Of a stretch of DNA of 64,000 nucleotides, positions 17,562-26,155 are shown piece by piece. Origin of the DNA: a gamma proteobacterium HdN1. GTDB lineage: Bacteria; Pseudomonadota; Gammaproteobacteria; Pseudomonadales; Ketobacteraceae. Each line of letters opens with the position of its first letter. Within the stretch, counting starts at the first letter, position 1. The translations under genes were made by a program, and so were the position numbers. Where the stretch lies: contig FP929140.1 in assembly GCA_000198515.1 (NCBI GenBank), positions 3,260,527 through 3,324,526 on the forward strand, read 5' to 3'. The notes beneath the pieces were generated by a model. The model did no database searches. It was not told where the DNA came from and saw only the letters and a program-made list of their open reading frames with translations.

Positions 17562-19754
17562 ATGTCAGCAGCAGATTATGCGGCATATATTGAACATATA
17601 TGGCACCGTCGCCTAGGCTTTACCGACTTGCTTAGCTATGCCGAGCGCCTTGGTGGATCCCCGGCATTGGTCGCCACCTTGTACCGCACTTGGCTTGCGC
17701 GCAACGAGGGGCCGCTCAATTGCGTAGCGTGGTTTAATCTGGGATCGGTACTGGATAACGATCGTGATGCGGGCGCAGCAGAGGAAGCCTTTCGCAAAGC
17801 CATCGAGTTAAACCCTAAGCTGTACCATGCGCACATCAACTTGGGCCTCGTGCTGGAGCGTAAAGGCCAACCCGAACAAGCCATTGCCCAGTGGCGGGTG
17901 GTAGAGGAGGGCGCAGATCCCACCAACGTGGAACAGCGCGACCTGCTCACCATGGCACTCAATCATATAGGCCGACTGCTGGAAAACCGCAGGCAATACC
18001 AGCCGGCCAGCGCAGCCCTGGAAAAAAGTCTGTGCATCAACCCCAACCAAGAGGATGCCATCCATCACCTGATCTTTGAACGCCAAAAACAATGCGCGTG
18101 GCCCATTTACGCCCCCGTAGGCACGCTCGACGCCGAAGCGCTCCGCGCCTGCACCTCCGCACTCGCCATGCTCAACGTATCGGATGATCCCGCCGAACAA
18201 CTGGAAATTGCCCGTCGCTACATCGAGCGCAAACTACCGAAGCTGCCCCCGCGCCTTGCGCCAAACCGTTACCACCACGAAAAAATCCGCATTGCCTATG
18301 CCTCCGGTGATTTTTGCACTCACCCCGTTGCCATGCTCACCGTACAACTCTTTGAATTGCACGATCGCAGCCAGTTTGACGTATATGCCATCTGCTGGAG
18401 CCCGAACGACGGAGGTACATTGCGCCAGCGCATCATAGATGCAGCGGACCACTATCTTCCTGTGCACGACAAAAGCGAGGATGAAATCGCCCGCCTGATC
18501 CGCGAAAACGAAATCGACATCCTCGTAGACCTGCAAGGGCAGACTAGCGGCGCAAAAATCCACATGATTGCCCAGCAACCCGCGCCCATCCAGATCACCT
18601 ACCTTGGCCTGCCCGCCACCACGGCCCAGCCCGGCATCGAATACGTGATTGCCGACCGCTACATCATCCCCAAAAAATACGCCAAAGACTACAGCGAAAA
18701 ACCCATTTACATGCCGGATGTGTATCAGGTCAGCGATCAAAAACGCGTACCGGGTAAAACGCTAACGCGCAAAGAATACGGCCTGCCCGCAAGAAAAACC
18801 GTACTCTGTTCACTGAACAACAACCACAAAATCACCCCAGAAGTATTCGATGTCTGGATGAACATCCTGCGCCGCGTACCCAATAGCGTGCTCTGGTTAC
18901 TTGCCGATAACGAATGGGCCAAAGAAAACCTGATCAAAGAAGCAAAAGCGCGCGGCATTCCCGCCAAACAGCTTGTGTTCGCCGAGCGTTCTGGACAGGG
19001 CGATTACCTTGCACGTTATGCGGTGGCCGACCTGTTTCTGGACACCTTCCCGTTCAACGCCGGCACCACCGCAAACGACGCGTTATGGATGGGCTTACCG
19101 GTGCTCACCATGAGCGGCCGCGCGTTTGCCTCGCGCATGGCCGGTGCGCTGCTTACCGCTGCGGGCCTGCCGGAATTGATCACCCACGATTTGCAGGGCT
19201 ATGAAGAACTTGCTGTGCAGCTTGCCAGTGATAAAAAAGCGCTGAAAGCCCTGCGCCAGAAATTGCTGGATGCCAAAGAAAACAGCCCGCTGTTTGATTC
19301 TGAAAAATTCACCCGCAATCTTGAAAAGCAGTATGTGAAACTGGTTGAAGCATTGCCTGAGGCAGTGCCTGAACCGTTACCCGAAGCGTCTCCTGAAGCA
19401 ATTCGTGAACCACAACCAGAAGCCTCCCACGCATCGGACGTAGTCGTACCGATCACGCGCCATACCAAAAAAGTCCCCGAAAAAAAGGTCAGCAAAGTCA
19501 CCGCCGTGGTGATGGAAGCGGAAGGCCATCAAGTGCGTGGCGACATAAATGCCGCGATTGCCACCTATCGCCGTTGGCTCAGGCGTACTCACAACAACTC
19601 ACCGAGCGACTGGATTGTGCAATTTAACATGGGCGTGCTGTTGCGCGACGTGGGGGATACCAAGGCCGCAAAAGAAGCCATGTTGGCCGCGTTGCGCCAG
19701 AAGCCTGATTTTGCCCTTGCCAGAAAGGCGCTGGAACAGATGACGACTCATTGA
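17562..19754 (+). CDS. TPR / SPINDLY-type (GT41, O-GlcNAc-transferase-like) protein glycosyltransferase
   Basis: A 730-residue protein. N-terminal TPRs occupy about residues 50-170. The GT41 catalytic region spans about 240-590, with the signature SGDFCTHPVA (His254) and the C-terminal nucleotide-sugar-binding motif FNAGTTANDALWMGLPVLT (499-517) followed by FASRMAGALL and GLPELI. A Pro/Glu-rich linker (about 597-622) leads to an additional C-terminal TPR-like segment (650-725), an unusual addition. GT41 enzymes transfer a single sugar from a UDP-sugar to Ser/Thr (OGT, SPINDLY) or Asn (HMW1C) in proteins. AGAGGA precedes the ATG. It sits directly behind the giant Ser/Thr-rich repeat gene, separated only by a terminator, so that protein is the obvious candidate substrate. 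Soluble, cytosolic: any modification would precede export. Confidence 0.88.
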   Translation: MSAADYAAYIEHIWHRRLGFTDLLSYAERLGGSPALVATLYRTWLARNEGPLNCVAWFNLGSVLDNDRDAGAAEEAFRKAIELNPKLYHAHINLGLVLERKGQPEQAIAQWRVVEEGADPTNVEQRDLLTMALNHIGRLLENRRQYQPASAALEKSLCINPNQEDAIHHLIFERQKQCAWPIYAPVGTLDAEALRACTSALAMLNVSDDPAEQLEIARRYIERKLPKLPPRLAPNRYHHEKIRIAYASGDFCTHPVAMLTVQLFELHDRSQFDVYAICWSPNDGGTLRQRIIDAADHYLPVHDKSEDEIARLIRENEIDILVDLQGQTSGAKIHMIAQQPAPIQITYLGLPATTAQPGIEYVIADRYIIPKKYAKDYSEKPIYMPDVYQVSDQKRVPGKTLTRKEYGLPARKTVLCSLNNNHKITPEVFDVWMNILRRVPNSVLWLLADNEWAKENLIKEAKARGIPAKQLVFAERSGQGDYLARYAVADLFLDTFPFNAGTTANDALWMGLPVLTMSGRAFASRMAGALLTAAGLPELITHDLQGYEELAVQLASDKKALKALRQKLLDAKENSPLFDSEKFTRNLEKQYVKLVEALPEAVPEPLPEASPEAIREPQPEASHASDVVVPITRHTKKVPEKKVSKVTAVVMEAEGHQVRGDINAAIATYRRWLRRTHNNSPSDWIVQFNMGVLLRDVGDTKAAKEAMLAALRQKPDFALARKALEQMTTH

Positions 19755-19880
19755 ACGAAAGGCCGTTTAATTGAGCGAAAGCCGTTTAGTGTCTGTCAAC
19801 AAAGATGTCGCCTCGATGGGCCAAGGAGATTTGTGTTTCTATGCTACCATGCCGAGATCCCCCACGAGGCCGCCCTGTCT

Positions 19881-21425
19881 ATGCAACGCAAACGCCTGCC
19901 CATCGGTATCCAGACCTTCGCAAAAATCCGCGAGGATGACGCCTGCTACTATGTAGACAAAACGCCACTGGCCTTACGGCTGATTGCTCAAGGCACGCAC
20001 TTTTTTCTCTCCCGCCCGCGCCGCTTCGGCAAAAGCCTGTTTCTGGACACGCTAAAAGAGCTGTTTGAAGGCAATGAAGCCTTGTTCAAAGGCTTATACG
20101 CTGAGAAAAACTGGAATTGGTCGGTAAAGTATCCGGTGATTCGGATCAGCTTTGGCGGGGCGTCGCTGGCTTCGGTGGAGGATCTGCAGGCAAGCTTGCA
20201 CATGCAACTGACGCTGCTGGAGCAAGCGCAGGGCTGGACGGCGCAGTTTACAGATAGCCGCGCACGCTTTGTGTCACTGATACAGCGCTTGGCAGAACGT
20301 TTCGGCCAACGCGTTGTGATCTTGGTGGATGAGTACGACAAACCCATTCTCGACCGGATTGAAGATCGTGAAATTGCGCTTGCCATGCGAGAGGCGCTCA
20401 AAGATCTTTATTCGGTGATCAAAGATAACGACGCCTATATCCGCTTTGCATTTTTGACTGGCGTTTCGAAATTCAGCAAAGTGAGCCTGTTTTCAGGGCT
20501 GAACAACCTCCAAGACATCACGCTGGACGCGCGTTATAGCACGATTTGCGGATACACCGATCAGGATGTGGATAGCGTCTTTGCGCCTGAGCTTGAAGGG
20601 CTGGATCGTGCGGAAATCAAGCGCTGGTATAACGGATACAACTGGCTAGGCGATTCGGTTTACAATCCCTTTGATCTACTTTTGCTGTTTGATCAGCGCA
20701 TCTTTCGGCCATGGTGGTTTGAAACCGGGACGCCCAATTTTCTGATTAAACTGCTCACTCAACGCGGTTTTTTCGCGCCCAACCTCGCCAAACTGCAAAC
20801 CGGCGAACAATTGATTTCCAGCTTCGACGTAGATGCCATTAAAAGCGAAGCGCTATTGTTTCAGACGGGCTATTTAACGATACACGACGTTCAGCAACCT
20901 ATTTTGGGCCACTGGGTCTACACCTTAGGCTATCCAAACCGAGAAGTAGAATCCAGCCTCAACGCGAGCCTCTTGGAAGGCTTTGGCGTAGACAGCAGTA
21001 AGGGCTTTGAAAATCGCCTGAAGCTAATCACTCTGCTTCAGGAAAAAAACATTCCCGCCATGCGTGATTTATTCCACGCCTTTTTTGCCAGCATTCCGCA
21101 CGACTGGTATCGAAACAGCCCCATCGCACAATACGAAGGCTACTGGGCCAGCGTGTTCTACAGCCACTTCGCCGCATTGGGATTGGAAGTAATCCCCGAA
21201 GACGCCACCAATCACGGCCGTATTGATATGATGCTGTGCTTTGAAGGGCACGTTTATTTGTTTGAGTTCAAGGTAGTGGAATTAGTACCTGAAGGTAAAG
21301 CGTTACAGCAACTCAAAGATAAGCGTTATGCAGACAAATACCGGAAGAATGGCCCAGTGCATTTGATCGGCGTAGAATTTAGTAAGGATACGCGGAATAT
21401 TGTGGGCTTTGAGGTGGAAGAGTAG
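19881..21425 (+). CDS. AAA-ATPase-like protein with C-terminal PD-(D/E)XK nuclease domain
   Basis: About 514 residues. The N-terminal part has the family motif FLSRPRRFGKSLFLDTL (P-loop-like) and a Walker B-like VILVDEYDKPIL. The C-terminus carries GRIDMMLCFEG followed by YLFEFKVVE, the D...(E)xK arrangement of PD-(D/E)XK nucleases (DUF1703). These proteins occur in many copies in some bacterial genomes; no defined biological role is known to me. ATG 19881 (MQRKRLPIG) is chosen because it is shared with the copy at 1-191. A GTG at 19833, with AAGGAGA just upstream, would add 16 residues. It lies between the giant-protein/GT41 pair and the convergent sugar operon, possibly as an insertion. Confidence 0.85.
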   Translation: MQRKRLPIGIQTFAKIREDDACYYVDKTPLALRLIAQGTHFFLSRPRRFGKSLFLDTLKELFEGNEALFKGLYAEKNWNWSVKYPVIRISFGGASLASVEDLQASLHMQLTLLEQAQGWTAQFTDSRARFVSLIQRLAERFGQRVVILVDEYDKPILDRIEDREIALAMREALKDLYSVIKDNDAYIRFAFLTGVSKFSKVSLFSGLNNLQDITLDARYSTICGYTDQDVDSVFAPELEGLDRAEIKRWYNGYNWLGDSVYNPFDLLLLFDQRIFRPWWFETGTPNFLIKLLTQRGFFAPNLAKLQTGEQLISSFDVDAIKSEALLFQTGYLTIHDVQQPILGHWVYTLGYPNREVESSLNASLLEGFGVDSSKGFENRLKLITLLQEKNIPAMRDLFHAFFASIPHDWYRNSPIAQYEGYWASVFYSHFAALGLEVIPEDATNHGRIDMMLCFEGHVYLFEFKVVELVPEGKALQQLKDKRYADKYRKNGPVHLIGVEFSKDTRNIVGFEVEE

Positions 21426-21485
21426 GTGGAAGAGACGTAAGCGTCTGGCTTGCGACTCTTCAATGAGCGGATGCTTTCGCTTCTC

Positions 21486-22628
21486 TTAGAGCTTCAGAAA
21501 GCGGGTAAGTGCCTGCGAGGTGTTATGGCCGGATGCCTCGGATTCAAAAAAAGCAATGATCTGGATAAACCACTCGATCAGTTCGTTACTCAACACTGGG
21601 CGCTCGCAAAACTCAGGATGGGTATATCGAACAAATGAATCAATGATATCCGGCCTAGCTTTAAACAGCTCAAACGTGGCCGAGCGGCTTTCATCCGACG
21701 AAAACCTGCTGATAAACGCATTCTGATAAATGTGCTGAAACACATGAGCGGCGCATGCGTTTCTTTCGTTTTTGTCCCGGATCGGAGAATATTTTCCGCC
21801 AATGAACACCGCACACTGGATGGCCGTATTTAGCCCCATAAAATAGATCGCCGGAAAAGCAAGCCCCGCATCCTTGCACAACAGATTGTAAAAACGCTGG
21901 GTGGGATCTCCAGATTTTGAACCGTATTCTGGATAATGTACGAATACGCCGTTGCCCGCAGTGGAAATAAAATCACCTTCGGATAGCCTGCTCAGTTCCC
22001 ATAGATTTTCATGCATGGTCAGGCCAAGCAGCGGAGATGCCCGTAAAAAATCCATCCCTGCCTGAAGCGCTGCCCGTCGTGACGTGTTGTAGCAAGTGAT
22101 TCTTGCAGTGGTGGCATTCCATCCGCTTATCCTTTGCAGGGGAGTGTCGCCACACATGGAAGGTTGGCTGATGTTTACCAATTTTCGATCGCCAATATCC
22201 ACCCATGCCGAACCGGTTTCCGCGCACGAGGCTGAAGGCGTAGTTTTTAATGTTTCGTAGGCATCGGTATGATAGGAGGGGGAAACCCAGTCATCGTCGG
22301 CCGATTGCGCCGTATATTCAATATCCTTGCACCAATCCAGCAGATAGAAAAAATTATTCCTAGCACCGACATTTTTCTTGTGGGAAACCGAAATAATATA
22401 GGGATTGACTTTGCGTATTCCCTTCAGAAAATCCCTTTTTTCTTTCGATTCACTGTTGTCACCAATTAAAACGATAACCTCCTCATTGGCAACGCCAAGA
22501 AACGCACCAATGATCGACCGTGCCATCGCATTCCAGCGCCCCGTAGGAAGCAGAATGGCTAACTGTGCCGAATCGGGAAGTGCAGGAAACGTATTCAGAT
22601 CGGTGATGATGGGCGTGCTGTAATTCAT
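21486..22628 (-). CDS. Glycosyltransferase, family 2-like
   Basis: A 380-residue predicted glycosyltransferase. The N-terminal half resembles a GT-A fold: a nucleotide-binding beginning (QLAILLPTGRWNAMARSI), an acidic strand (VIVLIGDNSES) and the DxD-like triplet in TAQSADDDWVSPS, which binds the metal/nucleotide sugar in GT2 enzymes. The C-terminal half is without recognised domain. ATG 22628 (MNYSTP) is preferred over 22661, which would overlap the upstream gene by 26 bp. It is the last gene of the seven-gene minus-strand sugar operon, starting 7 bp after the CmcI-like gene stop, so it may transfer the sugar made by the operon. Acceptor unknown. Confidence 0.72.
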   Translation of the reverse strand: MNYSTPIITDLNTFPALPDSAQLAILLPTGRWNAMARSIIGAFLGVANEEVIVLIGDNSESKEKRDFLKGIRKVNPYIISVSHKKNVGARNNFFYLLDWCKDIEYTAQSADDDWVSPSYHTDAYETLKTTPSASCAETGSAWVDIGDRKLVNISQPSMCGDTPLQRISGWNATTARITCYNTSRRAALQAGMDFLRASPLLGLTMHENLWELSRLSEGDFISTAGNGVFVHYPEYGSKSGDPTQRFYNLLCKDAGLAFPAIYFMGLNTAIQCAVFIGGKYSPIRDKNERNACAAHVFQHIYQNAFISRFSSDESRSATFELFKARPDIIDSFVRYTHPEFCERPVLSNELIEWFIQIIAFFESEASGHNTSQALTRFLKL

Positions 22629-22635
22629 AATTAAG

Positions 22636-23466
22636 CTATGACCGCCGGCGCAGAAAACCATCGGGTGCGACTGTCACCAACAGGCGAGTGGTTTGATCGC
22701 TGTCAATTTCGAAGTCGTGATTTTGCTGAAGAAATGCATGTACTGCAGTTTTCGGGTTGTCGCCCACATCCCACGGGCGATCCGCAAAAAACCCTTTGGG
22801 TAGATCTTCAATCAGGGTATCAAACACCACGCAATAGCTTCCGGCCGTTACGAGCGGTGCGTATGCCTCTAGCTCTGCGAGCACATGATCATGGGTGTGC
22901 ATAGAATCAAGAAACACAAGCACCCGCGAATAGTTCTTTGCGACTTCATGCACCTGATGTATCACGTCTGATGCGATGGATGATCCCTGAATCAGCTGGA
23001 TACGGCTTGCCATCGGGTGTGCTTCAATGGCCGCGCGATTATGTGCACGAATATCAATATCAATCCCCAGCACCTTGCGCTGGCTTGCACTCGGATCGAG
23101 TATCTTGCCCGACTCGATCGCCTCACATAGATCCAGCAATGCAAGCATCGACGCGCTAAGCACCAGAGAGCCACCGTGGGCAACGCCAGTCTCGATGACC
23201 AGATCGGGCCGAATGCGCCAGATCAGATCCTGCACCACCCACATATCCTGCGGGTACTGGATGATGGGCCGGCCCAGCCAGTCGAAGTTGTAAACATACT
23301 TCCCCGTCATGGACGCTTGCAGCCATTGCTGTGAAAGTGCTTGGAACGCAGAATTACCCCCATACGCCCGAATCCGCTCTGCCCGTTCTTGCGCAAACTG
23401 TTGTTCAGGAGACATTGGAGAGGTGTTGGAAGATTGCGTCATTCTATCGTTTTCCCGATTATGCAT
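22636..23466 (-). CDS. CmcI-family SAM-dependent methyltransferase (cephalosporin hydroxylase-like)
   Basis: A 276-residue protein of the RMNT_CmcI family (often annotated cephalosporin hydroxylase; several members are sugar O-methyltransferases). The SAM-binding loop is DLVIETGVAHGGSLVLSA, followed by acidic strand KVLGIDIDIRAHN and the metal-site-like VLVFLDSMHTHDHV. ATG 23466 is chosen because GAGGGG lies 6 bp upstream and the previous gene ends 10 bp away; a longer frame to 23589 would overlap that gene. Position in the operon suggests O-methylation of the sugar or glycan. The 'hydroxylase' name should not be taken literally. Confidence 0.8.
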   Translation of the reverse strand: MHNRENDRMTQSSNTSPMSPEQQFAQERAERIRAYGGNSAFQALSQQWLQASMTGKYVYNFDWLGRPIIQYPQDMWVVQDLIWRIRPDLVIETGVAHGGSLVLSASMLALLDLCEAIESGKILDPSASQRKVLGIDIDIRAHNRAAIEAHPMASRIQLIQGSSIASDVIHQVHEVAKNYSRVLVFLDSMHTHDHVLAELEAYAPLVTAGSYCVVFDTLIEDLPKGFFADRPWDVGDNPKTAVHAFLQQNHDFEIDSDQTTRLLVTVAPDGFLRRRS

Positions 23467-23476
23467 GGCGAGCCCC

Positions 23477-24361
23477 TCAGGCAAGGCTTGCCAGTTGAAA
23501 TTCGAGCCCCTGAAGCAAAGTTTGCGTGGGGCGCCAGCCGGTTGCAAGCAGCCTCTGATTATCGCCCACCAGCAGCGGCGGATCGCCAAGCCGTGCAGAT
23601 GCTAGAGCTAATACTAGCTCAGGATTCGCGTTACAGAGGCGCGCAATTTCGCGTACAAGGTGTTCAACGCGCACAGGTTGTCCAGAGCAGATATTGAATC
23701 TGCCCGTGTGCTCGTGAGTGAGCAGGTGAACCAGCGCACTGGCGGCATCGGCTACGGGTAGCAGCCCACGATAAGCGCTAGCGTTCACACCAAAAGGCGG
23801 CTGCTGCCCGCGAAAAACGCGAACCAATGAAGGAATCAGCCGTTTGTCGGTTTCACCCGGGCCGAACGGATAGAAAATATGCGCCCACGCCAGCTGAAGA
23901 TCACACGATGCCCCCCAAGCGGTGGCAAGGCGACGAGTGGCATCTTTTGCAGTACCGTACAGAGTCGCGGGTGAAAGTGGCGTGGAATCTTCACGCAAAT
24001 ACCCATGGCTCCAATCGTATTCTGCACAGCTTCCCGCCATCATTGCATAACGTCCACCCTGTGCTGCGAACGCTTGCAGCAACCGCAAAGAAGCATCCAT
24101 CCAGCGCAGATTCAGCGGCGATTCCCAGTAATCACCGTGCTGGGTATACCATGCAAGGTGGAGCAGGTGCGTTGCCTGCACATCCTTCAGCACAGTATCA
24201 AAATCCACATCTGCGAGCAGATCCGCCGGAACCCAGTTGCGACGCGCCATGCCAAGCGGCAAGCTGCGGCCGAGTGCGACCGTTTCAATGCCGTGATCCT
24301 GCAAACCACGAACGACATGCTGGCCCAGAAACCCGCAAGCACCGGTGATCAGTACCCTCAA
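23477..24361 (-). CDS. NAD(P)-dependent nucleotide-sugar epimerase/reductase (SDR), TTG start
   Basis: A 294-residue extended short-chain dehydrogenase. The Rossmann motif GACGFLGQHV is at the very N-terminus and the catalytic YxxxK is in LYGTAKDATRR. In deoxysugar operons such proteins reduce the C4 keto group of the nucleotide sugar, the likely last step here. Start choice: the TTG at 24361 gives MRVLITGACG, sits 7 bp after a perfect GGAGG, and overlaps the stop of the upstream C-methyltransferase gene (TTGA), all typical of translational coupling. An ATG-initiated frame to 24457 adds 32 residues that do not fit the family and overlaps the upstream gene by 100 bp. Confidence 0.82.
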   Translation of the reverse strand: MRVLITGACGFLGQHVVRGLQDHGIETVALGRSLPLGMARRNWVPADLLADVDFDTVLKDVQATHLLHLAWYTQHGDYWESPLNLRWMDASLRLLQAFAAQGGRYAMMAGSCAEYDWSHGYLREDSTPLSPATLYGTAKDATRRLATAWGASCDLQLAWAHIFYPFGPGETDKRLIPSLVRVFRGQQPPFGVNASAYRGLLPVADAASALVHLLTHEHTGRFNICSGQPVRVEHLVREIARLCNANPELVLALASARLGDPPLLVGDNQRLLATGWRPTQTLLQGLEFQLASLA

Positions 24362-25602
24362 GAGAACACCTCCAGCCTTGGCACCGCAACCACGAATTTG
24401 CCGCCCCAGTCTCGAATATACGCCAGTTGCGCCGTTACTTCCTCGCGCAGATTCCACGGAAGAATCAGCACATAATCCGGTTGCACTCTGCGAAGATGCG
24501 CCTCATCCACGATGGGAATACGGCTCCCCGGCAAAAACTGGTTTTGCTTGGCAGGGTTTTTATCCACCACCCATGGCAGCAAATCAGCACGGACGCCAGA
24601 AAAATTCAGCAGTGTGTTGCCTTTAGCCGCAGCCCCATAGGCGCCAATCTTTTTTACATCTTCACGGCACTGAAGCAAAAACCGAAGCGTCTCGCACTTG
24701 ATCCGCAAAGCCTCCGCCTGGAAATTACGGTAAAACGATGCTCCCCTCATCCCCGCCGAATTCTCTGCTTCAAGAATGGCACGAACGCGCGAGGCTCCCT
24801 CGATTTTTTCATGGGGATGGCCTTGCTGATCATCACGCACCGCCCATACCCGAAGGCTGCCGCCATGCGTAGAAAGTTCATCGACATCCGTAACCTGCAG
24901 TCCGTTGGCCTTGAAAATGGATACCACGGAAGTCAGCGAAAGATATGAATAATGCTCATGGTAAGCGGTATCAAATTGACACCCGTTCACCATGCGCAAC
25001 AAGTGAGGGAACTCAAACGTGGCCACCCCGTAAGGCTTGAGCAACTGCGCAACCCCGGCGACAAAATCATTGATGTCTGGCACATGAGCAAGCACGTTAT
25101 TTGCGATGATTAGGTCTGCGCTGCGATGGTTGGCTACCAGCTCACTGGCAAGCGCTACACCAAAAAAACGCTCGACAATCTCCAGCCCCTTGTTACGCGC
25201 CGCCGCTGCCGTGCTGGCCGTCGGCTCGATTCCATAGCAAGGAATGTTGGCCCCCTGAACGTACTGCAGCAGATAGCCATCATTCGCGGCAATTTCTACC
25301 ACACAGCTACCCGCATCAAGCGCTAACTGCTTCGCTACCCGCTGCACATAGTTGCGCGCATGCTCAAGCCACGAGGCTGAGAACGAGCTGAAATAGGCGT
25401 AATCTTGGGTGAATAACGCATCCCGCCCCGCATGATCTTCGGTCTGCACCAGCCAGCAGCGTTCGCACACGAGAAGCCGAAGCGGAAACCAGACTTCCGG
25501 AGCGTGCAGCGTTGTGGCGTTCAGGTAGGCGTTGGAAGGCGGCGCACTTCCCAAATCGAGGAAGGGTAGCGAAAGGGGCTGAGCACAATGGCGGCATTTC
25601 AA
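24358..25602 (-). CDS. Sugar C-methyltransferase (TylC3/NovU family)
   Basis: A 414-residue protein of three parts: an N-terminal zinc-binding region (CRHC at 3-6 and CERC near 48), a central SAM-binding methyltransferase domain (VVEIAANDGYLLQYV), and a C-terminal C-methyltransferase domain ending in VLILPWNLREE. The conserved block QFDTAYHEHYSYLS contains the His/Tyr residues used in this family. Members add a methyl to C3 (or C5) of 4-keto-6-deoxy nucleotide sugars, as in mycarose and noviose pathways. The gene overlaps the upstream epimerase gene by 4 bp (ATGA) and the downstream reductase, so it is tightly coupled. Confidence 0.85.
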   Translation of the reverse strand: MKCRHCAQPLSLPFLDLGSAPPSNAYLNATTLHAPEVWFPLRLLVCERCWLVQTEDHAGRDALFTQDYAYFSSFSASWLEHARNYVQRVAKQLALDAGSCVVEIAANDGYLLQYVQGANIPCYGIEPTASTAAAARNKGLEIVERFFGVALASELVANHRSADLIIANNVLAHVPDINDFVAGVAQLLKPYGVATFEFPHLLRMVNGCQFDTAYHEHYSYLSLTSVVSIFKANGLQVTDVDELSTHGGSLRVWAVRDDQQGHPHEKIEGASRVRAILEAENSAGMRGASFYRNFQAEALRIKCETLRFLLQCREDVKKIGAYGAAAKGNTLLNFSGVRADLLPWVVDKNPAKQNQFLPGSRIPIVDEAHLRRVQPDYVLILPWNLREEVTAQLAYIRDWGGKFVVAVPRLEVFS

Positions 25603-26150
25603 AGCAGTATCCCCGTAAACTTCGCATCAATCAATGGATGGTGGCGATCCCGCTCAGAACACTGTAAAACCGGCAGCGGCCAAGAAATCGCAAGCCGTGG
25701 GTCGTCATGGCGCAACCCCGCTTCGCAGGCCGGCGTCCACGCCACCGTATGCATGTAAAGTAGATGAGCGTTTTCGCTCAGGCTCTGAAATCCGTGTGCG
25801 AAACCTTCCGGAACAAAAATAGCGCGGAAATTATCCTCACTCAGCTCGGTTGCATGCCACTGTAGAAACGTTTTCGATGCAGGGCGTAGATCCACAATGA
25901 CATCAAATACCCGCCCATGCAGGCAACGGATCAGCTTGGCCTCTGCTGCTGGCGGCATTTGGTAATGCATTCCGCGCACGGTGCCAGAAGACTTTGTTTG
26001 CGACCAGTTGACTTGCGTAAAATGCAGGTTCGACCGAATTTCTGTCATTTCACGTTCACAAAACAGGCGGGTAAAGCAACCGCGCTCATCGGTGAGCGGC
26101 GTGTGGCCAATTTCGTAAACACCTTCAAAGGCTGTTGAATGGATTTTCAT
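25599..26150 (-). CDS. dTDP-4-dehydrorhamnose 3,5-epimerase family protein (RfbC-like)
   Basis: A 183-residue cupin epimerase, the usual length for RfbC. The active-site segment VRGMHYQMPPAAEAKLIRC contains the catalytic His, and VDLRP and VPEGFAHGFQ follow in the expected order. In this CDP-sugar context it probably epimerises a CDP-4-keto-6-deoxyhexose instead of the dTDP form. It starts 5 bp after the rfbG stop and overlaps the C-methyltransferase gene by 4 bp. Confidence 0.85.
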   Translation of the reverse strand: MKIHSTAFEGVYEIGHTPLTDERGCFTRLFCEREMTEIRSNLHFTQVNWSQTKSSGTVRGMHYQMPPAAEAKLIRCLHGRVFDVIVDLRPASKTFLQWHATELSEDNFRAIFVPEGFAHGFQSLSENAHLLYMHTVAWTPACEAGLRHDDPRLAISWPLPVLQCSERDRHHPLIDAKFTGILL

Positions 26151-26155
26151 GATCT

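Noticed and set aside
22636-23466. True cephalosporin hydroxylase and antibiotic pathway
   Set aside because: The CmcI-family name is historical; the setting is a nucleotide-sugar operon, and no beta-lactam biosynthesis genes occur.
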